Shown here one piece after another: positions 17,135-27,000 of a stretch of DNA of 64,000 bases. The stretch's first letter is position 1, and every line of letters starts with the position of its first letter. The notes beneath the pieces are model-generated. The model searched no databases, was not told the origin of the DNA, and worked only from the letters and a program-made list of their open reading frames with translations. Source of the DNA: Pseudomonas sp. Irchel s3h17 (GTDB lineage: Bacteria > Pseudomonadota > Gammaproteobacteria > Pseudomonadales > Pseudomonadaceae); the NCBI RefSeq assembly GCF_900187505.1, contig NZ_FYDL01000009.1:226308-290307 (forward strand). Direction: 5' to 3'. Both the position numbers and the translations under genes were made by a program.

Positions 17135-17836
17135 ATGTGCGGTAGACTTTCCCAATATAGTGGGATTCACGACTTTGTCGCTGCGTTGAGCATGCCCAAC
17201 GCCTTGGTTAACTCCACCGGCGATCAGCCTTTCGGACGGTACAACGCGGCGCCTACTACTCAGTTGGCCATCTTTCACCAAGAAGGTGAGTATCTTCACG
17301 CCGACATGGTTCGATGGGGATGGCGTCCGCACTGGGCCAAGGACCGCGCTGCGCCAATCAATGCTAGGGTCGAGAAAGTCGCCCACGGCCCCTTCTTCCG
17401 AGCCATCTGGCCGCACCGGGCAATCATCGCCATCAACAACTGGTTTGAATGGGTGGACGAAGGCGGTCCGAAGAAGCAGCCCTACCTGATCCGTCGCCGG
17501 GATCAATCGCCGATCCTTTGCGCCGCGATCGGCCAATACCCGAACGCTGAGCATGAGCCGAGCGATCACGACGGTTTTGTCATCATCACCGCCGACAGCG
17601 CCGGTGGCATGGTGGATATTCACGATCGCCGGCCGGTTACGCTATCGCCGCAACTAGCCCGGGAATGGCTGGATCCGGCCACACCCTTGGAGCGAGCCGA
17701 GCAGATGGTAATGCACCAGGGCGAGCCGACCGAAGCCTTCGAGTGGTTCAAGGTAGACCGGGTAGTCGGCAATGTGCGCAACCAACAGAGCAACCTCATA
17801 AATCCGATTGAACCTGCAAACCCGACGATGTTTTAG
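17135..17836 (+). CDS. yedK: SRAP (YedK/HMCES-type) SOS response-associated protein
   Basis: A 233-residue protein of the SOS response-associated peptidase family, which shields abasic sites in single-stranded DNA through a thiazolidine link to Cys2 and can release itself. MCGRLSQY places Cys2 at the exposed N-terminus. GRYNAAPTTQ carries the family Asn; NNWFEWVD carries the active-site Glu; IHDRRPVTL carries the conserved His region. All key residues appear present. A LexA box lies upstream of the operon, fitting DNA-damage induction. Confidence 0.9.
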   Translation: MCGRLSQYSGIHDFVAALSMPNALVNSTGDQPFGRYNAAPTTQLAIFHQEGEYLHADMVRWGWRPHWAKDRAAPINARVEKVAHGPFFRAIWPHRAIIAINNWFEWVDEGGPKKQPYLIRRRDQSPILCAAIGQYPNAEHEPSDHDGFVIITADSAGGMVDIHDRRPVTLSPQLAREWLDPATPLERAEQMVMHQGEPTEAFEWFKVDRVVGNVRNQQSNLINPIEPANPTMF

Positions 17837-18078
17837 TTCGTAGCGAGCGATCTCAGCCGCTCTTCAGTCGCGGTATCGAAGATGACGTAAAGCCGATCTA
17901 TGGTCGCTTCACTCAATGCGCGGGCTGACTCCAAGCCAAGAACAAATCCCTCAGCGCGTGCGCCAGCTTTCGCCGCAACAATCATCGAGTCCGCCTTGGC
18001 GATCTGAGTGAGAAGCCTGTCCGCTTCGCGCTCAATCTTTGTACTTAGCTCTACCCCTTCCATGCCGCCACCATTCAT
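17833..18078 (-). CDS. Small prophage hypothetical protein
   Basis: Up to 81 residues, mostly helical, starting MNGGGMEGVELS, with KIEREADRLLTQIAKADSM in the first half. Two close ATGs are possible (18078 or 18063). Its stop overlaps the SRAP stop in a convergent arrangement (17833-17836). Function unknown; the similar base composition to the SRAP gene suggests the same phage origin. Confidence 0.5.
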   Translation of the reverse strand: MNGGGMEGVELSTKIEREADRLLTQIAKADSMIVAAKAGARAEGFVLGLESARALSEATIDRLYVIFDTATEERLRSLATN

Positions 18079-18334
18079 ATTGAGCGATCGATTACAGGAT
18101 AGCGGCATATGTAGCACCAGCCTTGACAACTTTTATTTAAGCACCACAAAAAGCGCATTGGAACTGAATGACTGCCTTGCCTGTGCTGACGACTCCCGTC
18201 GCTGCCGGTGGCGCCGATTGAAGGTCACATCAACATAGACGGAAAGCAAAGATCGGTATTGCCATATGAAAGCATTCTGCCATACCCTCCTACTCCTATC
18301 TCCAAAACCAAAAGACGATATAGAGGCGTTATCA

Positions 18335-19144
18335 ATGCTCCTTACTAAAAGTTGCCATAGCAAAGACCATATAATGAAACGCGGCTCAGTTAGACTCGGA
18401 ACGCTGGATTACTATCGAAAAACAGAGATTGAAGAAATTAGAGATGAGGGAGAAGGTCAACTTACTTTTGATTTAATCATCGACTCCCCCATAGAACTTG
18501 AAACGCGTTGGTTCAATACTTTTCAACCTTTTGTCCGTGTAGGTTTTGGCGCCGAAACAGATCCGGTTCGCTTCCCCGGCAAAACGAGCGGAAGCATAGA
18601 TAATCTATCTATAAAAAATAAAACCTCTACGCAAACTACTATGCTCATCGAACGTGCGAAAATCCACATCGAGAGAGAAGCTCCCAATAGCCTAATACTT
18701 TGCGTATCCCTAGCAAACAAGCTTGACGACTGTCGAGATATATTTCCAAAGTACGATGATCAGTGGCACATACGCCAAACGAGCGCCCAGGAGTTTGGCA
18801 TGCAACTTGCCAAAGCTTTAGGCAATAAATTGAAAGAGCCAAAAAGGGGTGGACTTATAGATCCAACAGTCGCAGCCGAAGAACTGACAGTGCACTTCAG
18901 ACATGAAGCCGTAACCTATACAAATCGAGAAGCGCACTTTAACAAAGAGACCACTATAAATATCAATTACCTAATTAGCCGGATGGACATGATGGCATTC
19001 ATCAAGCCGATCAGCTTTAAGCGAGAAAAAGAATATCGCTTCATTCTCTTTGTCGTTCATAAGGTATCCAAGACAATTCTTCCTTTATTGGAAGATCACG
19101 TAATCCTCAACTTACCTGAAGAATGTCTTAGGATGACATTTTGA
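18335..19144 (+). CDS. Uncharacterised cargo protein, gene A of a HEPN pair
   Basis: A 269-residue soluble protein with no confident family. The N-terminal part has MKRGSVRLGTLDYYRKTE followed by IRDEGEGQ; the C-terminal part has FKREKEYRFILF, a W/K-x-x-EKEYR-like segment reminiscent of DUF2971-type proteins often found near defence genes (low confidence). The ATG at 18335 is preferred to 18266 because GAGG lies 8 bp upstream and the extra 23 residues look unstructured. The gene is clearly A/T-richer than its neighbours, indicating separate transfer. It is followed after 42 bp by the HEPN gene. Confidence 0.7.
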   Translation: MLLTKSCHSKDHIMKRGSVRLGTLDYYRKTEIEEIRDEGEGQLTFDLIIDSPIELETRWFNTFQPFVRVGFGAETDPVRFPGKTSGSIDNLSIKNKTSTQTTMLIERAKIHIEREAPNSLILCVSLANKLDDCRDIFPKYDDQWHIRQTSAQEFGMQLAKALGNKLKEPKRGGLIDPTVAAEELTVHFRHEAVTYTNREAHFNKETTININYLISRMDMMAFIKPISFKREKEYRFILFVVHKVSKTILPLLEDHVILNLPEECLRMTF

Positions 19145-19186
19145 TAAGACGATTACAAATTATATTAAATGGACTGAGATTACCGA

Positions 19187-19768
19187 ATGAACACTCTCAT
19201 TCAGCAACAGCTACTGGACGCAATAAGAACAGCTCAAGCTCCAATAGCCGCATTCATGCTAGGGATAACGGGTTTTTCCGACCCCAACAGCTCATTGGTA
19301 CAACGTGCACACACAATAACGATCCGCGCGAAATCAAGCCAAAAATCACTCACCGATACGAATGAAGAAATTAATAGTCCAAACGCTTATCATCTATTAA
19401 TAAATCCATCCCTAGAATACATCAAGGCGAACCCACGAAAAATTTTTGAATTTCTTAACATACCAATAAAGGCAGCAATCCTTCACGTAGGCGATGCATT
19501 CTCCAAAGTCAAATATCTGAATCGCGCTCCAGAACTTGAATTTCTAAGACATATTAGGAATGCAATCGCACATGGTAATCGATTCAACATTACATCAGAG
19601 CTGAAGTTACCAGCAACTTTCGCATCCTATATCATCACAAACTCCCTTAATGGCGAAAAATTATTTTCTGATATTGATGGGGAAGGCTACTGGTACGACG
19701 GCGACGCATTAGCTTTATTAGATTTCTTAGAAAGCCGCCTATTATCTGGTGACTACTTCAACAAGTGA
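19187..19768 (+). CDS. HEPN-motif protein, candidate RNase effector
   Basis: A 193-residue, mostly helical protein. EFLRHIRNAIAHGNRF (about residues 118-133) contains R124-x4-H129, the R-x4-6-H motif of HEPN ribonucleases, placed in the C-terminal half as in typical HEPN folds. No membrane helix or HTH was seen. It follows the gene at 18335 on the same strand and is similarly A/T-rich, so the two probably form one imported unit. A toxin or abortive-infection role is inferred from HEPN family precedent only. The ribosome site is weak. Confidence 0.7.
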   Translation: MNTLIQQQLLDAIRTAQAPIAAFMLGITGFSDPNSSLVQRAHTITIRAKSSQKSLTDTNEEINSPNAYHLLINPSLEYIKANPRKIFEFLNIPIKAAILHVGDAFSKVKYLNRAPELEFLRHIRNAIAHGNRFNITSELKLPATFASYIITNSLNGEKLFSDIDGEGYWYDGDALALLDFLESRLLSGDYFNK

Positions 19769-19790
19769 ACCCTTATCAAATTGTTATCAT

Positions 19791-20306
19791 CTAGCGGCTA
19801 ATTTCTCGCACATAAGCTTGGCAGGCTTTGAGAGCGATCAATCCTTCGTCACCGTCTTCTGTAATGTCGACAATTCGTTGAGCATGCGCTGGGTCAAGTC
19901 GGGCACGCGCTCCTCCATGATCCAGGCCGCCGGCATCGGTACTGGCTGGGACTGGAAAGCCACCGGCTGGATCCGTTGTGTCGAGGAGAACTGACAACCG
20001 CAAATCAGAAGTGGCAAGGCGATCGCGCAAGCGAGCCTGATTTTTTTTAGCATTGGTCAAAGCCTCGTGATGGGATTGGTCGCTGGCCGACAGGCGCTGC
20101 TCGAGCGCAAGGCGCTTATCCTGCTCGGCGCGCGCCTGAGCTGCCGCCGCGTTGCTGATGACAGTCAAGTCGCCCTGATGCAGTCCAGCCTGATCTGCTA
20201 ACCGTTTGGCGTAACGCCATTCCTGCACCTGCCATACACCGACGGCAGTGATCGGCAGCAACGCGAGCGCACCGACAACTGCCAGCTTCAGCGCCGCCGT
20301 ACTCAT
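19791..20306 (-). CDS. Rz-like inner-membrane spanin subunit
   Basis: A 171-residue protein with one N-terminal membrane anchor (LKLAVVGALALLPITAVGVW) and then a long charged helical region (LALEQRLSASDQSHHEALT). This is the i-spanin/LysB layout that bridges the inner membrane to the periplasm during phage lysis. The ATG at 20306 overlaps the endolysin stop by ATGA, which fixes the start. The Rz1 lipoprotein is nested inside it in another frame. Confidence 0.85.
   Translation of the reverse strand: MSTAALKLAVVGALALLPITAVGVWQVQEWRYAKRLADQAGLHQGDLTVISNAAAAQARAEQDKRLALEQRLSASDQSHHEALTNAKKNQARLRDRLATSDLRLSVLLDTTDPAGGFPVPASTDAGGLDHGGARARLDPAHAQRIVDITEDGDEGLIALKACQAYVREISR
19838..20053 (-). CDS. 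Rz1-like outer-membrane spanin lipoprotein, nested in Rz
   Basis: A 71-residue lipoprotein with a charged N-terminus (MLKKIRLA), a hydrophobic core, and lipobox LLICGC, so Cys20 would be lipidated after cleavage. The mature part is short and Pro-rich (QPVAFQSQPVPMPAAW), typical of o-spanins. It lies wholly inside the Rz frame on the same strand. Together with Rz it would fuse inner and outer membranes at lysis. Confidence 0.85.
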   Translation of the reverse strand: MLKKIRLACAIALPLLICGCQFSSTQRIQPVAFQSQPVPMPAAWIMEERVPDLTQRMLNELSTLQKTVTKD

Positions 20307-20728
20307 GGCACATCCTTGAAGAAGACATGCCGGCCGAGCTGCAGCGTCTGCTTGGCCTTCGCCGCCCAAACGGGCGCCGCTGGCATCGTGGTCGCGTAAT
20401 AGTGCGTGGCACCACCAGTGGGATCCGGCACTTTCCCTCCGATCACCTGCTCAGCAGCAATCTGGGCCTGGGCAAACTCCCGGAACGGGATCTGCTTAGC
20501 GCCGGTCAGGTAGGCATGGTTCGGATCGTTTCGATTCCAGCAACTGAACTGGTACGGTTTCTGGCACACCCCGACATATCCCTCGCCCCACCAGGACTTG
20601 GCCCGGCCGTCGTTGACACGGTTGCGGATCGTCCAGGCAACGGCAATTTGGCCGGCAATACTTTCGCCGCGGGCCTCGCCCCATAGAGTGCGGGCAAGGA
20701 TGTCACGATCCTTTTCGTTATCAGTCAT
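20303..20728 (-). CDS. Phage endolysin, SleB-type cell wall hydrolase
   Basis: A 141-residue Hydrolase_2 (SleB) domain protein that cuts peptidoglycan. ARTLWGEARGES near residue 15 holds the catalytic Glu; IRNRVNDGRAKSWWG and GGATHYYAT are also typical. No signal peptide, so a holin or host route is required; no holin gene was recognised. GGAGAAAAGTG precedes the ATG. It is the first gene of the lysis cassette with Rz and Rz1. Confidence 0.88.
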   Translation of the reverse strand: MTDNEKDRDILARTLWGEARGESIAGQIAVAWTIRNRVNDGRAKSWWGEGYVGVCQKPYQFSCWNRNDPNHAYLTGAKQIPFREFAQAQIAAEQVIGGKVPDPTGGATHYYATTMPAAPVWAAKAKQTLQLGRHVFFKDVP

Positions 20729-20786
20729 CACTTTTCTCCAGGCAAACAGAAGCCCGCACTTGGCGGGCTTGTAGGTGTCGGCGATA

Positions 20787-21584
20787 TCAGGCGATGCCGT
20801 AATCAGCCTTCATGGCAGCCATCAGCGCGGTAAGCTGCTCCTTCAGGAAGTCTGAGCGCAGCATGCTGGTGTTGAAGACATACATGTCGCCGACAAGTGT
20901 TGTACGTAGACCGTTCGCGCCTGCGTGATAGCCAATCTCCAAGTAATCAGCCGGACCGGGAAACAGCGACACGTCTTTCTGCATGGCGGAAAGACTGCCA
21001 ATACCGTTAACCCCAAGTGAGGTGGTCTTGGTGTCATTATTGTAGTCGGAGACGACGATTTGCCACGCGTCCACAGTCACCGGGGCGCTGACGTTTGGGA
21101 CGGTGGCATTCGGGCCATAGGCCGAGACGTAAGCCTGAGAGCCCGCCGGCACGCCGGTGTGCCGCAAAGGGCAATTGGTGTACACGTCGCCGCCCGTGAA
21201 GCCGGAGATGATATTCACAGTCCCCGAGGCCAGGTACTGGATGGCTACAGCGGAGACCACGCAGTAAGAGGAATGCAAGCTCCCGCCGGGCAACGCGAGC
21301 CCAGCCGCCGCACCGTTGGACTTCAAACCTACGGCTGGCCGCCCAGCGAATACACTTCGGGTGAAGCTGTTGGCAGCACCCTTCTCTACCAAGGCGCCCC
21401 CGGTGCGCAGGCAATACCCGGCGACGCCGCCGGCGGGCGTGTTCTTAATGGAGCGGGCGCTGAGAAAATTTGAAAGGTTGGCAATTTTCGCGGCGACGAT
21501 ATCCGAGCTGGATACTTCAATACGTTCAGCACCAGTGCCACCGGCGATTTTCACTCCAGGCAACACAATCATTCGTCCAGTCAT
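20787..21584 (-). CDS. Phage tail-associated protein, probable fibre-tip or receptor-binding subunit
   Basis: A 265-residue Gly/Ser/Ala-rich beta-type protein (MTGRMIVLPGVKIAGGTG at the start; a helical KEQLTALMAAMKADYGIA at the end). No catalytic motif was seen. The composition and position, just after the large fibre gene, suggest a fibre-tip or carbohydrate-binding role. GGAGATCTAAAA precedes the ATG. Confidence 0.6.
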   Translation of the reverse strand: MTGRMIVLPGVKIAGGTGAERIEVSSSDIVAAKIANLSNFLSARSIKNTPAGGVAGYCLRTGGALVEKGAANSFTRSVFAGRPAVGLKSNGAAAGLALPGGSLHSSYCVVSAVAIQYLASGTVNIISGFTGGDVYTNCPLRHTGVPAGSQAYVSAYGPNATVPNVSAPVTVDAWQIVVSDYNNDTKTTSLGVNGIGSLSAMQKDVSLFPGPADYLEIGYHAGANGLRTTLVGDMYVFNTSMLRSDFLKEQLTALMAAMKADYGIA

Positions 21585-21586
21585 TT

Positions 21587-23530
21587 TTAGATCTCCACTG
21601 TCATGCGCTGATGCACAGCCCAGTTGTAAAAGGGACGGTCGTAGCCATCCTTGATGATTTCGCTATCACGCAGGCAAGATCGAGCTCCGGTGAAGGGACC
21701 GCCCGCGCTGCCTGAAACACCAACGTCGGCGATGCCGACATAGGCGCCGGTACCGGTAGGCTCATCAGTCAGGTTGATCGCAATGCGGTTGCGGCCGAGC
21801 AGCTTTACGCTGGCGATCGACCCGACGCCGTTAGAATCGACGTAGCGCAGCCCCCGATTGCCGGGATCGACCACGGCCACGGTGTCGATCGCCAGGGCGC
21901 CGTGTGGCGTGTGAAAGTCCAGCGTGACGACCTTCCCGGCTCGCACCGCGCGAGTGCAGTGCGTTGGCAACCAGGAACGCCCATTAATGACTTCCTCACC
22001 GGCCATGCCGTGCATACAGCCCAGGCGCATGGAGGAATCGGCCCCCAGATGTATGCCGTCCACCACGGTCGGGAGCCAGTATTTAGGGCCGACGCAGATG
22101 AACTTGTCAGGGAAGTCGAGCGCTGCACGTATCTGCGCGAATGGAACGGCGCTTTCGGTACGGTTGTAGGCTGTCCAGTTACTGATCTGCGAGAGCAGCA
22201 GCGGAATCGGTCCAGCCTGGCCAGTGATGGCCTTAATGTCGGCCTCGTAATCGGCCTGCAGTTGGACCAGGGCGTTGTAATAATCCTGCTCCGGTGTGGC
22301 GACATTCGCTTCACCCTGAATCCAGTCAATGTAGGGGACGGCGTATTCCAGGTTACGAGCTACGCACTCAGCCTTGGCTGCCACAATGGCGGTAATGCTG
22401 TTTTGGTAGTACAGCGTTCCCTTGGAGAGCTGGCTGATCGTGTAGCCGTTTCGACCGTGCACGCTGACCAGCAAACAAGCATCCGATGGGATAGTGCCCC
22501 GCCGCCCCAGCTGCGCCGCGTGCTGCACTGCCGGGGTTTCGGTATAGACGCCGACCAGCGGGATGAAAGGGGCAACATCACTGGCGTTCAGCGTGCCGTC
22601 CTGGTTGGACAGGCGCACGCCATTAGCCAGGGTGAACAACCGGTTAGCGATGGGCGGAATGGTGGTGGTCAGAGGGGAGAAAGCCCCCATGACCAGCGAC
22701 TGACCTGCGCCAATGATGTGCAGAACCTTTTTCACGAACTCGGCAGTTGAGCCAGGCACTGGGATGACTTTCGATAGCTTCGATACCGGGCCGGATCGGG
22801 TCAAAAAGGAGATGCCCATGCTGGATGCTTTGGGGCTGAAGTTGGAACCCGACGATGTAACCTGGTAAGGCACGCCATCAACGAGGCAGAACACATCGCC
22901 GTTATCCAAGTACACCGACACCCCGCTAGGCGCATCGCCATGCTTGTACACCGTGCCGTCCCACTCGATTCCGAAGACAACCCAGTTATTGGCATCTACG
23001 TGGACCCACGCCCACTTACTGAGCAGCGCAAGACCGGGCAAGGCGTCGAGCAGTGCTACAGCTACGCCGTCTTCTCGCACGCCAAGAATCGGGTTTCCGT
23101 CCTCGTCGCAGACGCCATCCACAAGTGAAGATTTGAGCATTACCGGATCGGCTAGGGCGAATCCCGCCACACCAGCATCCTTAGCACCATCCGCTACGAT
23201 CTTGGCCTGCTTGACGGCTTCGGCCGACGGATAGGGTTTGACCGGTACAGCCACACCACCAACATTTCGATAGAGCATCACGTATTCAGCTTCGTCGCTG
23301 GAAAGAACACTGAAATTTGTACCGTCCACCGTATTGGCAAGCCCCGCTTCGACAGCGTGATAGGGCATCGCCCCGCCGAGCTGGGTCGCGAGGTTCGCCA
23401 TCACCATGGCATTCGTGGGCCGCATCACTCCGCCCCCTACATCCATCATTTTGCTTTCAGGGCTCAGTAGTAGCTCGTCAGCCGTGTCGACCGTTATCGT
23501 CAGCCGGGCGAGATCCGATGGTCCGCTCAT
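21587..23530 (-). CDS. Phage tail fibre with SGNH-hydrolase (deacetylase-like) domain
   Basis: A 647-residue protein. The N-terminal third is fibre-like. From about residue 275 an SGNH/GDSL hydrolase domain is evident: GAGQSLVMG (nucleophile Ser278), WIQGEANVA (block III, about 404-412) and DGIHLGAD (Asp491 and His494 of the triad). Such domains on fibres remove acetyl groups from surface polysaccharides during adsorption. The ATG at 23530 (MSGPSDLARL) follows TGGAGCAAAT. Confidence 0.82.
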   Translation of the reverse strand: MSGPSDLARLTITVDTADELLLSPESKMMDVGGGVMRPTNAMVMANLATQLGGAMPYHAVEAGLANTVDGTNFSVLSSDEAEYVMLYRNVGGVAVPVKPYPSAEAVKQAKIVADGAKDAGVAGFALADPVMLKSSLVDGVCDEDGNPILGVREDGVAVALLDALPGLALLSKWAWVHVDANNWVVFGIEWDGTVYKHGDAPSGVSVYLDNGDVFCLVDGVPYQVTSSGSNFSPKASSMGISFLTRSGPVSKLSKVIPVPGSTAEFVKKVLHIIGAGQSLVMGAFSPLTTTIPPIANRLFTLANGVRLSNQDGTLNASDVAPFIPLVGVYTETPAVQHAAQLGRRGTIPSDACLLVSVHGRNGYTISQLSKGTLYYQNSITAIVAAKAECVARNLEYAVPYIDWIQGEANVATPEQDYYNALVQLQADYEADIKAITGQAGPIPLLLSQISNWTAYNRTESAVPFAQIRAALDFPDKFICVGPKYWLPTVVDGIHLGADSSMRLGCMHGMAGEEVINGRSWLPTHCTRAVRAGKVVTLDFHTPHGALAIDTVAVVDPGNRGLRYVDSNGVGSIASVKLLGRNRIAINLTDEPTGTGAYVGIADVGVSGSAGGPFTGARSCLRDSEIIKDGYDRPFYNWAVHQRMTVEI

Positions 23531-23602
23531 ATTTGCTCCAGGCGAAAAAAAGCCCACACGACGGTGGGCTATAGAATTGAAAAGTAATCAGCAATCGATT
23601 TG

Positions 23603-24079
23603 CTATGTCGCGCCGGGCCAAGATTTGGTGTACCAGCGCTGCAGCAGGCTGCGCAGTCGAGAGTTCATGAGGCGGATATCTATCCCAGCCAGCAAGTCGG
23701 CGAGCTCAGCCTCATTCAGGATCGGCAACTCGAACAGTTCGAGCGTGGCCGTGTAGCGCCATAAGTCATCAGCAACGAACTCCGGCCCCTCATAGATATC
23801 AGTGAACCGGGCCCGGGTCGGCGTCAGCCCGAGTGGAGTTTTGATCGGGCAGAGAAACCAGTCCGCCCAGCCAATACCCCATTTGCACCAGCCCTCGAAA
23901 AGCTTCGCTTCATCGGCGGTGAATAACCAACTGACAGGCAAAATCGTTGGAACGCTGAGAAACCTGCGACGCTGCATCGCTCTGCCGCTCGCCATTTGCG
24001 TGCGTACTATTGGGCTCACCGGCTTGAAGCCGTATCCCTCCCCCACGGGAAGCGGAAGATCATCCGGAAGTGAAAGCAT
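23603..24079 (-). CDS. Phage tail protein of unknown role, downstream of J
   Basis: A 158-residue protein, MLSLPDDLPLPVGEGYGFKP at the start, rich in Trp and aromatic residues (WCKWGIGWADWFLC). It resembles a small conserved tail protein often found after the J-like gene in Pseudomonas siphophages; no domain name is known to me. It begins 12 bp after the J stop. Confidence 0.6.
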   Translation of the reverse strand: MLSLPDDLPLPVGEGYGFKPVSPIVRTQMASGRAMQRRRFLSVPTILPVSWLFTADEAKLFEGWCKWGIGWADWFLCPIKTPLGLTPTRARFTDIYEGPEFVADDLWRYTATLELFELPILNEAELADLLAGIDIRLMNSRLRSLLQRWYTKSWPGAT

Positions 24080-24090
24080 GTCCGCAGTCC

Positions 24091-27000
24091 TTAAGTGGGG
24101 GCGAAGTTATTGTCGTCTGCGTAGACACGCACGTCGTAGTTCACGGCCTCAACATCTGCCGAGTAGTCGCCTGGCTGAATCGAAGTGATCAATACCGGGT
24201 AACACCAGCGAGTAGCCTCGCCGAAGAGCAGGTGCGGTGGCTCGATCTCCCAGGACAAATCAGGGCTGAAATCCAACGCAGGGATAGTCAGTCGGAAGTC
24301 ATCGACTCGTTTGGCTGCCCACGGCCCGCTCACGGTACCGTCCGGACGACGAAGCCCGACCACGTGCGATGTACCTTCTTTCCATGTCAGCGGCTCGGAA
24401 CTCTCCAGTAGCACCAGTCCGTTGCCGGTCGTGAGCCCCACCAATACAGCACTTTGCCCATACCCCGGAATGTCGTCGGCGACGGCGCAATAGCTGAGGT
24501 AGCCGCTGTTCAACGCCGAATACTCCGTTCCCCAGCTGTAACTTTTGTTCTGGTAAACCTGAGCACGCCGCCGACGGCGGCCGATACGCCAGGCTTTGTC
24601 GCGACTGGTCACCCCCTTTACCGTGATGGTCTGCACTGTTTGTTTCGCATCCCCCGGCAAGCTGCAGTCAACAATTTCTTCAGCTCGGGTAACGCCATCG
24701 ATGTACTTGACCTCAACCCCGTCGTAATCGTCCGGTGCCGGCAACGTGAAATTGCGCCGCAACGGACCGGTCATGCTCTGCGGCGTGTACATCTGCTCGA
24801 ACACCGCACGCGGCTCATCCCTGACCGGAGTTACGCGGCCGCGCTCCACGGTGAACTCGGCAAATCCGGCAAGCAGTGCATCGTTCAGACATTCCTTGAC
24901 CGTGCTGTCGTCCTCGACCTTGTAATCAAAGTAATCGTTACGCGGTGACCAGATTGCTCCGTATCGCGCAAACTCCTCGAGATCGAGATCGCTATCGGTG
25001 CCACCGGCGGACTTCATCACGTAGTTCACCCAGGGTACGATGTCACGGGTGGCGACCGGGGCGCTCCACTGCCCGTCGATAAGCACCGGCAGCTTGCGTG
25101 TGCCGACCACAGACACCTGGCTTTGTGACTGCGCAGACAGCTTGTCACCACCGCGCACATACAGCGCCATCACTGAACAGCCCTCGTACCGAGTCGGCGC
25201 CTTGTCGATCCGGCCGCGCAGGCCATACCACTGGACCCGATTGAACTTGAAATTTTCCGGTGACTCCTCCCCGATTCGACGAATACGAACCTCAGGACGG
25301 ATGTAGGTCGCTGCCAGAATGCTGCGGGTGTATCCCTGTTGATCAGGACTCATCGCGTTGAACGTGTAGGACACGCTGGTCCAGGCGCCAGCGGTGGCGA
25401 TGTCACGGTATTGGACTTCGACCTTCGCCCAGTGCGAGCGGATGTTGCCGTTCTTTTCGGTGTATCGGACCAGGCCCTGAGGAAAGAAGAAGTCGATCTC
25501 GAACCGCCGAACAACCTCGCCTTTGGGGCAGACGGCAAACGGGCCGGCCCAATCTCCCTCAGTCGTTGAGCCATCCAGGGTAACCCGTGCAGTGTTGCTT
25601 TCGATGTCGTCAAAGCCGATCCAGGAGGCTTCCTCAGCGCCGGTGTCGGTCAGCCGTATCACGGTGATCGATGAGGGTCCGTGGACATCAACCACGGCGT
25701 CAGCCGCCACGGCACCGATCCGGTACCGCAGATCGCGATAACCGATGCACGACCAAAGGGTGCCAGTCTGAAGGCCGATAGCCGGAGCTCCACCGTCGTA
25801 TGCCAGCGTCATCTTGGCTGAGATCGCGTCCGCCGCTGCCACGGTTTGCACTCCGGTGACAAACACTGGAGCCGAGCCAAAGATCGGCTGCGTACTGCCG
25901 CCCAGGCTTAACGCCACACCGCTGTAGGGTGAGGCTGATTCAGCAACGCGCAGAAAGTTGCTTGATGCACTGGCCACCAGCCCAGTGCTGGTCAGTTGTG
26001 CATTCACCGCGTTGACCAATCCCGCAAGGTTCGTAGTCGCCGTGCTCAGGGCAACTGTGTAGGTACTCGATCCACGGGTCACCGTGAAGGTCAGCGGCGT
26101 GACGTCGAAGTCAAAACGAGTCGGTGCCACATTCCCGGTGACCCTCGACGCGCTGCCAGTCACCGCCGGGACACCCGGGACGTACGGTGAATAACTCGCC
26201 ACGACATACTCACCGGCATTGGCCCCGGTGACCTCAATCTTCATCCCAACGAAGGCATTGATCATTGGCACATAGTCGCCGCTTATCACCGTCGCGCTAC
26301 CGTCAGCCGGCGCAGTGAATACGTAGGGGTACATGACCTCAACGCGCGCGATCAAACCGGCGCTCCAGCCAATCGGGAACCAACCGGCAGATTCCGGTAC
26401 CGACACCACATACTCGCTGAACTGCACGGTAGGTGCAGCTAATTGCTGCTCAATGTTTGTCGTGGTGGTTAGGGTCAGTCCGGCGCTGCCAGTGGAAGTC
26501 GAACCGACCTCCTCCGAGCTGTGCCACCACAACCGTGCAGGCTCAGCCGCCACCGATTCACTCGGACCATAGATGGTGTAACTGGCCGTGTTACCCAGCG
26601 AGGCGATCGGCGTACCACCGATACGCACTTGCCCGGGCAAAATCTCGAACTCCCCCACCCCGATGCACAACAGCATCTCGACCCATTGCACTTTGGGGTC
26701 GGTACCGAAATAGCGGCGCGTCGGCGTCAGGTAGTCCGGAAAAATCTCGTTCTCGCCAGCGCACTCGCGGATCACATCGCCCAGCTTCACCTGGTTACCC
26801 GTGGTTTTCGCCAGTTCGAGCCCCTTACCACGGGCGTTATTGGTCGAACTCGGTGAAACCAGTGGCTTCTGCGTGAGCATAATCACGCCCGCCGCGACGA
26901 TCGCCGCCACTATGGCCCAGGCCGCAACTTCCAATCCAGTGCCTTTGGGTTCGGGATAAATCCGGACCAGGTCGCTGGGGGCGAATTCAACCTTCGACCA

